From: Vibrio sp. SCSIO 43137
GTDB taxonomy: Bacteria > Pseudomonadota > Gammaproteobacteria > Enterobacterales > Vibrionaceae
NCBI RefSeq assembly: GCF_028201475.1
Contig: NZ_CP116384.1
Span: 186,001-250,000, forward strand
Reading direction: 5' to 3'
DNA: 64,000 bases
Part shown: one piece after another, positions 56,314 to 64,000 of the stretch
Numbering within the stretch: the first letter of the stretch is position 1
How the letters are laid out: each line of letters opens with the position of its first letter
The notes under the pieces: generated by a model
What the model was told of the DNA's origin: nothing
Database searches by the model: none
Seen by the model: the letters and a program-made list of their open reading frames with translations, nothing else
Made by a program: the position numbers and the translations under genes

Positions 56314-57573
56314 TTACCGGGCTAATTTATTATGGGCTCTGGCAAAATGTCCGGCACAAAATGCGCCGACAATAGAGAGCTCTCCCGCCAGACAGAGGCC
56401 GGCGCACACTTCAGCCAGCGCCTGTGACTTACCGTTACCGTACAACCCCATAATCTCTAGGTTAGCTTTCTGACTTGGCAGGCCGGTTCCTCCGCCCACC
56501 GTACCCAGCATCAGATTTGGCAGCGTAACACTGGCGTACAGGTCACCGTTGCGATCCACTTCCATACGCGTCATACCAATGGCAGACTCCGCTACACAGG
56601 CCGCATCCTGACCACAGGCAATATATAAAGCGGCAAGGGCGTTGGCGTAGTGGGCGTTAACACCGATAGTGCCGCTCAGGGCACCACCGACGGTAGTCAT
56701 CATGCCAAACTGGGTCATTCTTTCTGGTGTGGTATGCAGGTATTTTTCAATAAGCTTGGCCGGAATATGGGCTTCTGCCGTTACCTTTTTACCGCGTACA
56801 CTTCTTAGGGTCTGGCTGTTAGCCTTCTTATCTCCTGACAGGTTACCGTCCAGAAAGGCGTATTCAGGTTTAACCGGGGTATTGGAAAGAATGTGCTCAA
56901 ATACGGCATTAGTGGCAATGGTGACCATATTCTGACCGGAAGCGTCTCCCGTCAGAAATTCAAACACCAGATAGACATGGTTGCCTTCGATATTGATGGT
57001 GATATCCGTCAGTTTGCCGTAGGAGGTGGTTGACTCGGCAATTTGCTTAAAGATATCAAACTGTGTCGTCGCCCATGCAACAAACTGTCCCGCCTCGGCC
57101 AGATCGAAAAAAGCAAAACCGGGTGTCCGGGTTACTCCTTCGTTGAGCAGCATAGCACTGACTCCGCCTGCTGCAGTGAGCAATTTTGCTCCGCGATTAT
57201 AAGAGGCAACCAGTGCTGCTTCTGTTGTTGCCAGAGGGATAAGGTAATCGTCCTTAGCAAACAGACCGTTTACCCGCAGTGGTCCCGCCAGACCGACAGG
57301 CACTTTAACCGTTCCGATAAAGTGCTCAATATTTTTCTGATAAGCAGATGCCTGATTTCCGGTATGGCTATCGAGAAGTTCGGCCTGCAACTCTGGTCTG
57401 TTGAGTTTTTCCCAGCGACGGGCAATGTTCTTTTCAGTCAGGTATGGGCTAGGGGTAAGCTTATTCAGAGGCTGATCAAAACGGGGAGCGAGGCTTTGTT
57501 GAAGTTCATCTGCGCTGATACCGCCACCGAGGACAGACACATAGTCGCGACGGTGCAGATTGAGTTTTGGCAT
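56314..57573 (-). CDS. mvaA: Class I hydroxymethylglutaryl-CoA reductase
   Basis: 419 residues. It reduces HMG-CoA to mevalonate with NADPH. The blocks are PVGLAGPLRVNG, PLATTEAALVASYNRGAKLL (catalytic Glu), FEFLTGDASGQNMV, GKKVTAEAHI (catalytic Lys), GAFCAGHFARAHN (catalytic His) and LMLGTVGGGTGLPSQ. The DASGQNMV motif fits the class I enzyme found in several Vibrio. No other mevalonate-pathway gene is in the window. Confidence 0.94.
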   Translation of the reverse strand: MPKLNLHRRDYVSVLGGGISADELQQSLAPRFDQPLNKLTPSPYLTEKNIARRWEKLNRPELQAELLDSHTGNQASAYQKNIEHFIGTVKVPVGLAGPLRVNGLFAKDDYLIPLATTEAALVASYNRGAKLLTAAGGVSAMLLNEGVTRTPGFAFFDLAEAGQFVAWATTQFDIFKQIAESTTSYGKLTDITINIEGNHVYLVFEFLTGDASGQNMVTIATNAVFEHILSNTPVKPEYAFLDGNLSGDKKANSQTLRSVRGKKVTAEAHIPAKLIEKYLHTTPERMTQFGMMTTVGGALSGTIGVNAHYANALAALYIACGQDAACVAESAIGMTRMEVDRNGDLYASVTLPNLMLGTVGGGTGLPSQKANLEIMGLYGNGKSQALAEVCAGLCLAGELSIVGAFCAGHFARAHNKLAR

Positions 57574-57906
57574 AACTGTACATTATTAAAAATTTCCGCT
57601 GATTCTACCTGCTTAACGGCGAGAAACAAGGCTTACCGCTGTAAGCCTGACTCAGAGCGCAGAATGTAGCCAAGCTGTTATGCTCTGATCTGCGTATTGC
57701 TGAGCTGTGAGGCCGGAGCTGCGCGTACAGTGGACATTAACAGGCGCAATTGAGCCGCTATCATCACAAAAAGGGTTTCCTGCTGTATCTTTTCTCCCCA
57801 TGCATGGAAAAGAACTTAGCAGGAATGTGGTGTGCGGCTGCAATAAGGGGCTATATCCGCCTGAAAACCTTTTTATCGGCGCAGCTCCGGAATCTGGGTG
57901 AATTGG
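57574..57906. other. Non-coding stretch upstream of mvaA
   Basis: No gene supported. Short ORFs on both strands (57652-57843 minus, 57707-57901 plus) lack ribosome binding sites and recognisable sequence. The mvaA promoter should lie in 57580-57680. Confidence 0.5.
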
Positions 57907-58521
57907 CTAGTTCAGCTGCATAAAGCGCATTTCAATATCGCTGAGCCATTTGGCTCTTTTCTTATCAGAAGAGAACTTAACATTGGTCAGGTTAATCCAC
58001 TTACGTTTTTTAATGCCGATTTTCCAGAAGGTTCCCATCATTAGTGCTTTCTGAATAGCATTGCCGAACAGCAGACGGTAGGCCAGCGAAGGTGTATTCA
58101 TGGTGGTGATCATGGTGACCCCTTCAAGTTTGTTCAGTAGGCTGTACATACCCAGCCCGTTCTCTTTGTAGTTATAGGCGATACCGGGGAAAATCAGCTT
58201 ATCAATAAAGCCCTTGGTCAGTGCCGGCATCAATTCCCACCAGATAGGAAATATAAACACAATATGATCGGCGTTTTCGACCCGCCGCTTATAGTCGAGA
58301 ACTTGCTCGTCCAGCATGGTATAAGCACGCTCAGGGTCAGTTTTGGCAATAGTAAAGGCCTGAAGGTCTTTGCTGCGCATCACAGGGTCAAACTGCTCTT
58401 TATCCAGATGGATCACGTCCATTTCATGCTGACCTTCATCCAGCCCACGCATTACAGAATTTAAGATTGAGTTGCAGAAACTGCCTTGATACGGATGATT
58501 AAAAACAACCAGAACTCGCAT
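57907..58521 (-). CDS. Flavodoxin-fold NAD(P)H dehydrogenase (quinone) / KefF-like oxidoreductase
   Basis: 204 residues from the ATG at 58521. The flavodoxin-like fold reads MRVLVVFNHPYQGSFCNSIL at the start, FIFPIWWELMPALTKGFIDK (FMN and quinone-binding loop) in the middle, and GMYSLLNKLEGVTMITTMN later. Such enzymes make two-electron quinone reductions to protect against redox stress. It lies 80 bases downstream of the Crp-type regulator on the same strand, which probably controls it. Confidence 0.87.
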   Translation of the reverse strand: MRVLVVFNHPYQGSFCNSILNSVMRGLDEGQHEMDVIHLDKEQFDPVMRSKDLQAFTIAKTDPERAYTMLDEQVLDYKRRVENADHIVFIFPIWWELMPALTKGFIDKLIFPGIAYNYKENGLGMYSLLNKLEGVTMITTMNTPSLAYRLLFGNAIQKALMMGTFWKIGIKKRKWINLTNVKFSSDKKRAKWLSDIEMRFMQLN

Positions 58522-58600
58522 ATTGGATACCCCATAAATGAACAATATGGTTATTTTATGGGGTAACTCACTACATCGACGATAACATATGTTATCGGTT

Positions 58601-59131
58601 TTACTTTCTGCAACGGATACGGCTAAGGGAAACGGAAGTGATACCCAGATAGGAGGCGATATAGTGCTGAGGGATATTGCGAATCAGCTCAGGATACTCT
58701 TTGGTCAACTCTTTGTATCTCTGTTCCGGAGTATCTTTAATACGTGACAGAAACAAACGCTGATAGTGACGAAGGCGCTCACAAACAATCTGAAATACCA
58801 GCTCTTTTAATTCAGGAGAGTCATCAATCAACTGCTTAAAGATCTTTTTATCTACAGTATACAGAGAAGAGGGCAGTACACTTTCGATGGTGTAGGAACT
58901 CGGCTCATTAAACATCATACTTTCAAAGGAGCTAAGAAAAGTGCCGGGCATAAAAAACTGAAAGGAGACATCTTTGCCATCCTGATTAAACCATGATCGC
59001 AGACAGCCGCTTCTTACAAAAAAGATAGTGTTGCTATATTCACATTCACGCAGCAAAACAGTTCTCTTCGCTACATCCCGCTGTTCTGCATAAGGGAGTA
59101 TGGCGTTTAACATCGGCTCAAAACTATTCAT
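58601..59131 (-). CDS. Crp/Fnr-family transcriptional regulator
   Basis: 176 residues. The N-terminal cyclic-nucleotide-binding-like beta barrel reads RTVLLRECEYSNTIFFVRSG and SFQFFMPGTFLSSFESM. The C-terminus is a short helix-turn-helix, PQHYIASYLGITSVSLSRIR. At 176 residues it is shorter than CRP (about 210), with the wing reduced. This short form is common beside flavodoxin-fold quinone reductases. There are no Fnr-type cysteines, so it is not an Fe-S sensor. Confidence 0.85.
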   Translation of the reverse strand: MNSFEPMLNAILPYAEQRDVAKRTVLLRECEYSNTIFFVRSGCLRSWFNQDGKDVSFQFFMPGTFLSSFESMMFNEPSSYTIESVLPSSLYTVDKKIFKQLIDDSPELKELVFQIVCERLRHYQRLFLSRIKDTPEQRYKELTKEYPELIRNIPQHYIASYLGITSVSLSRIRCRK

Positions 59132-59233
59132 AGGTCGTATCCGCAGTAGTCTGAAAACTTCCCCGTCACTTTTTAGGGGACAGGCATGTTATGCTTGATG
59201 AGATTATTTAACTCAGGGAAAAATTGCAACATT

Positions 59234-60394
59234 ATGGATAGTCTCTCTCCGGCTCAGGCGCGCAAACTGATACTGCATTCTCAGCAACTTCCGGCGGTTA
59301 AAGCCAGTGGCTCTGCCCTTTTAGCCACCCAGTCTGCTATTGAACATCTGGGTTATATACAGATTGATACTATCTCCGTTATTGAGCGGGCTCATCACCA
59401 CACCTTGTGGAACCGAAACAGTCGCTATCAGCCACAGCACATTGATAAATTGGTGAATGACAAAAAGGTGTTCGAGTACTGGTCACATGCGGCTGCCTAT
59501 CTGCCTATGCGTGATTTTCGCTATAGCCTGCCCAATAAACTGGCACTTAAAAGCGGCCGGCGCAGTCACTGGTTTAAAAAAGATCTTGCCCTGATGAAAC
59601 ATGTGACGGAACGAATCCAGAATGAAGGGCCATTGATGGCCAAGGACTTTGAAGGCGCCGGTAAAAAACATCAGGGCTGGGGAAGTAAACCGGCTAAACA
59701 AGCATTGGAGAATCTGTTTATGCAGGGTGATCTTATGATTGCCGGGCGCAAAAACTTCCATAAAGTGTATGACCTTACCGAAAGGGTGCTACCGGATGAT
59801 TTAAATACTCAGCCACCGACTGAAAGTGAACACGCCAGCTTTTTAGTGCGTAACTATCTGAAAGCTAATGGTCTGGGAAACCATGGCGAGATAACGTATC
59901 TGCTGAAAGAGAGCAAAAAGCCGGTAAAACAGGCACTGAATGAGATGTTTGAACGTGGTGAGATTACGCCGGTCGCAGTGGTTGGCGAGCAGTACTTTGT
60001 GTTACCTGACTCCCTCGAGTTGCTGAATAAGCCGCTGAGAAAGAGCAGGGCAAAAATACTGTCGCCATTCGATAATCTCCTGATCCAGAGAAAACGTACG
60101 CAAAAACTGTTTGCCTATGACTACCTGCTGGAGTGTTATACCCCGGCGGCTAAAAGAAAGTATGGCTACTTCTGTCTGCCTATTCTCTGGGATGGCAAGC
60201 TGGTGGCGAGAATGGACTGCAAAGCCGACCGGAAAACCTCAATACTGCATATCCATAACCTGGTACTGGAACCTTCACTGCGTAAGGTAGACGAGTTTGC
60301 TTCAGCGCTGAAAAAAGAGCTGGCGCTGTTTATGACCTTTAATGGTTGTGAGCAACTGGAAGTTTACTCCGGAAGTCCTGTGTCTTTTATCTGA
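59234..60394 (+). CDS. ycaQ: YcaQ-family interstrand-crosslink DNA glycosylase
   Basis: 386 residues of the AlkZ/YcaQ winged-helix glycosylase family. The catalytic QXD motif is present in LGYIQIDTISVIERAHHHTL. HAAAYLPMRDF, MAKDFEGAGKKHQGWGSKPA and SPFDNLLIQRKRTQKLFAYD are further family blocks. YcaQ unhooks crosslinked and alkylated guanines. The start at 59234 was chosen over the ATG at 59186, which lies against a GGGACAGGCATG motif. Confidence 0.9.
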   Translation: MDSLSPAQARKLILHSQQLPAVKASGSALLATQSAIEHLGYIQIDTISVIERAHHHTLWNRNSRYQPQHIDKLVNDKKVFEYWSHAAAYLPMRDFRYSLPNKLALKSGRRSHWFKKDLALMKHVTERIQNEGPLMAKDFEGAGKKHQGWGSKPAKQALENLFMQGDLMIAGRKNFHKVYDLTERVLPDDLNTQPPTESEHASFLVRNYLKANGLGNHGEITYLLKESKKPVKQALNEMFERGEITPVAVVGEQYFVLPDSLELLNKPLRKSRAKILSPFDNLLIQRKRTQKLFAYDYLLECYTPAAKRKYGYFCLPILWDGKLVARMDCKADRKTSILHIHNLVLEPSLRKVDEFASALKKELALFMTFNGCEQLEVYSGSPVSFI

Positions 60395-60453
60395 ATAGCG
60401 GTTATGGGCTGTTCGACTACAATTAGTTGAAAAAACAGAGAAAGGTAAGGATT

Positions 60454-61263
60454 TTGCAGCATAAGGATTATGGAAAAAAGCTAACCATTGAGGATTACTA
60501 TACCGAGCAGGGAAGCGGAGAGCCTCTTGTGCTGATCCATGGCTCTTTTGCCACTACTTCAAGCTGGAAAAGGATGGTGGAAAAGTTGTCTGAACAGTAT
60601 CACTGTATTTGTGTAAAACTGCCCGGCCATTGTGGTACGCCTGATCCCAGAGATTTTATTGCGCCGGATATAGAAACTGAACTGTCGTTGATAGAGCAGA
60701 TCATTGTTAATACTACCAATCGTCCGGTTCATATTATCGGCCACTCTTTTGGTGGTGTGGTTGCCCTAAGTCTGGCTCTGAAGCAGAGCGTTCCTGTAAG
60801 CAAAGTCACTCTGTTTGAACCCGTTGCGGTGTGGGTGCTGCATCTGATGCAGGATAGAGAGAAGGTGGCGGTGGTGGATCAATTTCTGGCTCACTATCGT
60901 GAAAGTGCAGCTTTAAAAAAGCCTGATTGCAGTGGCATGGTGATTGATTTCTGGGCGGGAGCGGGCGCTTTTGCAGAGCTGCCTGACTTTATCCGGCAGG
61001 GTATGGAGCCACTGGTGAAAAACAACCTCCGTCACTGGCAATTGACTCTGTCGGCAGGAACAACAAAGTCAGACATAAAACAGTGCCAGACGCCTTTCCA
61101 TATTATCTGCGGAACGGAGTCTAACCCTGTTACCAGATCTATTGCTCATCATCTGAACCAGCAGCTACCTGATTGTAAAACCAGTCAAATAGAGGGCGCC
61201 AGCCACTTTCTTATTACCAGTCACCCCAATGAATGTCTGTCACTGCTGGCGCAAGATGATTAA
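60454..61263 (+). CDS. Alpha/beta hydrolase
   Basis: About 269 residues. The nucleophile elbow is GHSFGGVVAL (serine in GHSFGG), the oxyanion region is LVLIHGSFATTSSW, and the C-terminal histidine lies in EGASHFLITSHP. There is no in-frame ATG at the front. TTG at 60454 follows AAAGGTAAGG and is the best start, with TTG at 60427 as an alternative. The substrate is unknown. The stop overlaps the end of the convergent NRDE gene by four bases. Confidence 0.82.
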   Translation: MQHKDYGKKLTIEDYYTEQGSGEPLVLIHGSFATTSSWKRMVEKLSEQYHCICVKLPGHCGTPDPRDFIAPDIETELSLIEQIIVNTTNRPVHIIGHSFGGVVALSLALKQSVPVSKVTLFEPVAVWVLHLMQDREKVAVVDQFLAHYRESAALKKPDCSGMVIDFWAGAGAFAELPDFIRQGMEPLVKNNLRHWQLTLSAGTTKSDIKQCQTPFHIICGTESNPVTRSIAHHLNQQLPDCKTSQIEGASHFLITSHPNECLSLLAQDD

Positions 61264-62000
61264 CCAAACATCTGCTCTGAACGTTTGCTAAGGCTCAGGT
61301 TTTGATATGGAGCACCAAGGCAGGGTGAACCATCCTGATAGTTGATCTCTACATTACCTTCAGTGACCGAAATATGGGTAAAGCTGACGGTGTGGGCATC
61401 ATCCCTGTGCATACAAGGCGAGAAGTGGCCTTTGTGCGGATCATGGCTGTGATGAAAAGCCAGCCGTCCGGCGATGCTCTGTTCTTTTTCGTTGCACTCA
61501 GCAAACAGGCGTCTGCGCTCGTTGCGTACATTGTCAGCATCAACGGCACTGGAGATCAGCGGCGGAAGGGGAAGGCTGTCCACTAAGGTTTTTCCGTCCC
61601 ACTGTAGGGAACGGACATGGCCATTATAGGCGGTCAGTTCTGCATCGAATACTACCAGAGTAAAAGGGGCATACTGCTGATAACTCAGGCGGGCAAAGTC
61701 ACTGATAAGCTCGTCAGCACTGGCGTAATGGGCAAAAGATTTTACCAGTTGTCCGCGGCTGATAAGCTCACCTTGCGGTGTCTGTCCCTGATAATAATTA
61801 AGCAGACAGAGGGTCAGGCCAAACTCATTGGTGGCAATCCAGCTGCCTTTGCCTACCGGATCGACCGGCATCATATAAGAGATACCGTTGTCAGAGATAA
61901 ACTGCTGCGGCGGCAGGGCTTTGGCTCTGCCTTTCTGTTCATCACGGTTAAAAAACAGCTGATAACCTTTAGGCTCAAGCAGCCATGAGGCAGTACACAT
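61260..62000 (-). CDS. NRDE (TANGO2-like) family protein
   Basis: 246 residues starting MCTASWLLEPKGYQLFFNRDEQKGR, with the N-R-D-E motif near residue 18 that names the family. PVDPVGKGSWIATNEFGLTLCLLN follows as in NRDE proteins. Eukaryotic TANGO2 is linked to heme and lipid handling, and bacterial roles are unclear. Its ATG overlaps the DinB-family stop as TAATG. Confidence 0.85.
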   Translation of the reverse strand: MCTASWLLEPKGYQLFFNRDEQKGRAKALPPQQFISDNGISYMMPVDPVGKGSWIATNEFGLTLCLLNYYQGQTPQGELISRGQLVKSFAHYASADELISDFARLSYQQYAPFTLVVFDAELTAYNGHVRSLQWDGKTLVDSLPLPPLISSAVDADNVRNERRRLFAECNEKEQSIAGRLAFHHSHDPHKGHFSPCMHRDDAHTVSFTHISVTEGNVEINYQDGSPCLGAPYQNLSLSKRSEQMFG

Positions 62001-62533
62001 TATGCCTGTCCTCTTAAATAAGTTGCGGTTGCAGGGGCATAGCCAAGGTGCTCGTTAGTGTCCACGTCACAGTGGATAGCCGCAACCCGCATCAGGGCGA
62101 AATGGTGAATAGTATGGCTGGCGACAAACAACAGCTCTCTGCGCATATTTGACGGAATCTCACACACCTGCTGAGAAGAGATAGAAGCTTCGGACAAAAT
62201 GGAAATATCACGATCTAACTGCTCTTCAGTTAGCTGCTTTAGCCAGCTTTCGATCTGCTCAAGTTCTGCAATGCCTACCTCTAGGTCAGACTCTACCGGC
62301 GCGCCACGGCGGCGGTGGTCATAGTCCACCACACCAACATTGGCTTCATTTTTAATGGCAAAGTAGAGATCGTTAATATGGCGCAGGTGCTCACCAATGC
62401 TGCTCTGTACATAAGGGGTCGCTTTGTGGTTATAGCTGTTTTGATCAAGCTGACGGCAAAGCTCCAGCCCCTGAGAAATGGCTTCTAAGTTCCCGGATAC
62501 AGACGGGCAATAGTGGTTCTTGTTGTCGTACAT
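62000..62533 (-). CDS. DinB-family protein
   Basis: 177 residues of the four-helix DinB/YfiT fold. Metal-ligand histidines are expected in SIGEHLRHINDLYF, in DYDHRRRG, and in VASHTIHHFALMR. Members are metal-dependent enzymes, often thiol or bacillithiol transferases, and the substrate is unknown here. It is overlapped by the NRDE gene and 13 bases downstream of the ATP-grasp gene. Confidence 0.82.
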   Translation of the reverse strand: MYDNKNHYCPSVSGNLEAISQGLELCRQLDQNSYNHKATPYVQSSIGEHLRHINDLYFAIKNEANVGVVDYDHRRRGAPVESDLEVGIAELEQIESWLKQLTEEQLDRDISILSEASISSQQVCEIPSNMRRELLFVASHTIHHFALMRVAAIHCDVDTNEHLGYAPATATYLRGQA

Positions 62534-62546
62534 AATAGTTCCTTGA

Positions 62547-63725
62547 TTAGTCCGTAGACGGGTACTGCTTAACCAGTGCTTTCTCTTCTGCCAGAGCTTT
62601 AAACAGAGTTCTCAGCGATGGTGGTTTATGACCGGCTTTTTTCTGCAAATAGCCGATTTTATAAAGCGAGCGATATTGAAACAGCAAGGTGGAGAAGATC
62701 TCCTTCAGCGGAGTTTTACTGTCCCAGATATGAGTCGCTTCACTGCTGGCACCGTTGATTTCAATAATCTGAAAATCTTCACCTGCCATCAGGCTGTCGA
62801 TATTTTTAAACTTAATGTCCAGTCTGCCGTAGTAGAAACCGTCAAAATCATCAAAAATCTCATCCAGTTTCTCAGTCAGTGCCTGAGTAATGTATTGATT
62901 GCCGTTTTTAAATATGCTGCCACGGCTATGGCTTCCGGCAAATGCCAGCCTGAAGTCGACATCTTTTGGGATCACTCTGTCTAGTGAACCTGAATGCCGG
63001 CCTTTATAAATATGAGCCAGTTGTCCTGCTCTCGGATCATCTTCTATCAGCTGTTCCAGTGTTTTTACGCCATCGCCTTTTACATACGGAGCGTATTTAA
63101 GTGTAATAGAGAATACTTCACCTTTCTTCTCCCCGGGATAGCGCATGTAAAAAACACCGACTTCGGCATCATAATCTGACTTCTGTTGCAGCAGATAATC
63201 AGCGCCCTGAGGGAAACGTTCGATGTAATCAACCAACTGGGCTTCATTATGCACAAGTCGTACACCGGCACCACGGCAGCCTTTATCAGGCTTTGCGACA
63301 ACAGGGAAGCTGAGCCTTTCCTGCTCCATCGCTTCCAGTGCGTCCCTAAGCTGAACTTCGGTGCTGCTGCTGTTCTTTCTAAGAGTGTTAAACGGCAGAA
63401 TCCACTTTTTAGCTTCTTTACCGGCAAGGTTGAGAATGTCTTTTTTTGATTCGCCCACCATTCCGCTTAACCAGATAGAAGGGTTAGCGATCAGCGGCAG
63501 GCTGATGCTGCGGTATTTCAGGCTGTGCCACAGGCTTTGGGCAACAACGGGGGCGTAAAAGAACCACGTCGGCCAGAATTCGTATCGGGAAACAATAGGG
63601 CCGGTGCGGTCCATTTCAGGCATTCCCAGTTTTTCTTCTATAGTTTGATTTTTTCTTAACGGCACGACATTGTCCTGTTGATAGGTTGGGGCTACATGTT
63701 TTTGTTTAGTATTAATAGCGCTCAA
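62547..63725 (-). CDS. ATP-grasp domain protein of unknown substrate
   Basis: 392 residues. The ATP-grasp features are FPVVAKPDKGCRGAGVRLV (ATP loop), DYLLQQKSD, and the magnesium site FQIIEINGASSEATHIWD near residue 335. An N-terminal segment (FWPTWFFYAPVVAQSLWHSL) is amphipathic or membrane-associated, which is unusual for a D-Ala-D-Ala-type ligase. It lies in an operon with DedA and DinB genes, suggesting an envelope-associated ligation. Function not assigned. Confidence 0.85.
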   Translation of the reverse strand: MSAINTKQKHVAPTYQQDNVVPLRKNQTIEEKLGMPEMDRTGPIVSRYEFWPTWFFYAPVVAQSLWHSLKYRSISLPLIANPSIWLSGMVGESKKDILNLAGKEAKKWILPFNTLRKNSSSTEVQLRDALEAMEQERLSFPVVAKPDKGCRGAGVRLVHNEAQLVDYIERFPQGADYLLQQKSDYDAEVGVFYMRYPGEKKGEVFSITLKYAPYVKGDGVKTLEQLIEDDPRAGQLAHIYKGRHSGSLDRVIPKDVDFRLAFAGSHSRGSIFKNGNQYITQALTEKLDEIFDDFDGFYYGRLDIKFKNIDSLMAGEDFQIIEINGASSEATHIWDSKTPLKEIFSTLLFQYRSLYKIGYLQKKAGHKPPSLRTLFKALAEEKALVKQYPSTD

Positions 63726-64000
63726 ACTGACACTCCTCTGCCATTCTGAGTAAATAGTTTTTTCGATGAATGGCGGTTAATTTTCCACAGCGCAAATAGT
63801 GCGCACGGTGCAATCACCCACTTCCACTCATTGTCCTGTAGCCACTCTACAGAGCCCAACTGATAGACAAGGAAAAAGATGATTGCGGTCCAGATGGCGG
63901 TTGCGACCATAACGGAAGTCATGTATTGCACAAAGCTGACCCGGAACAGACCGCTCAGGGTAAAGCCTATAGTACGCAGACCCGGAATAAAGCGGATGAT
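63722..64000 (-). CDS. DedA-family membrane protein (N-terminal part outside window)
   Basis: The readable part runs IIRFIPGLRTIGFTLSGLFR, then VSFVQYMTSVMVATAIWTAI and a C-terminal basic tail. RFIPGLRT is the DedA/VTT core motif. DedA proteins are lipid scramblases or flippases of the inner membrane. The stop overlaps the ATP-grasp start as ATGA, so they are co-transcribed. The upstream start lies beyond position 64000. Confidence 0.85.
   Translation of the reverse strand: MIRFIPGLRTIGFTLSGLFRVSFVQYMTSVMVATAIWTAIIFFLVYQLGSVEWLQDNEWKWVIAPCALFALWKINRHSSKKLFTQNGRGVSV

Noticed and set aside
57652..57901. Small ORFs on both strands between mvaA and the quinone reductase
   Set aside because: No ribosome binding site, motif or composition support. 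Left as non-coding.

Overview
The window looks like chromosomal DNA from a gammaproteobacterium of the Vibrionaceae, probably Vibrio. The reasons are the thiCEFSG order behind a TPP riboswitch, an HMG-CoA reductase gene, attC-like (integron-type) spacers between small unknown genes, and structured dispersed repeats. No rRNA, tRNA or CRISPR array was seen. Identifications come from reading translated sequence and motifs, without database searches.

Layout. 1-4520: thiamin operon (minus strand), cut at thiG. 4.6-9.6 kb: two AraC regulators, an AhpD-like protein, TrmO, a DMT exporter and a GAF-GGDEF cyclase. 9.7-18.3 kb: a Tat-exported PhoX phosphatase, an S66 peptidase, an exported amidohydrolase divergent from a MarR regulator, a PfkB sugar-phosphate kinase, an MFS transporter and a Nudix hydrolase. 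18.3-23.8 kb: gldA divergent from dhaK-dhaL-dhaM, where DhaM carries a complete Enzyme I. 23.9-25.7 kb: a 48-residue membrane protein and a duplicated module of structured leader, 54-residue ORF and terminator. 25.8-32.2 kb: an integron-cassette-like array, all genes on the plus strand and no integrase in view.

32.3-50.7 kb is the centrepiece: a sulfoquinovose (SQ) catabolic cluster. It has sulfoquinovosidase (yihQ), a TRAP transporter, a class II aldolase, a TauE/SafE exporter, a glycyl radical enzyme with its activase, SQ isomerase (yihS), a mutarotase, sulfolactaldehyde reductase (yihU), sulfofructose kinase (yihV) and a DeoR regulator (yihW/csqR type). The proposed flow is SQ-glycoside to SQ, sulfofructose, sulfofructose-1-phosphate, then DHAP plus sulfolactaldehyde, then dihydroxypropanesulfonate (DHPS). 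The glycyl radical enzyme would then cleave DHPS to hydroxyacetone and sulfite, and sulfite would leave through TauE/SafE. GldA and DhaKLM from the same window could handle the C3 products. Related promoter segments recur before several of these operons. A REP-associated tyrosine transposase (RAYT) sits inside the cluster.

50.8-64 kb: a YHS-domain protein, a MITE-like element, lutABC with a LysR regulator, mvaA, a quinone reductase, a Crp-type regulator, a YcaQ glycosylase, an alpha/beta hydrolase, and a minus-strand operon (NRDE, DinB, ATP-grasp, DedA) that runs off the end.

Short GGGACA-NRCACC motifs recur through the accessory regions, often behind a local duplication of their own 5-prime flank. 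Two 90-bp hairpin elements with compensatory changes are also present.
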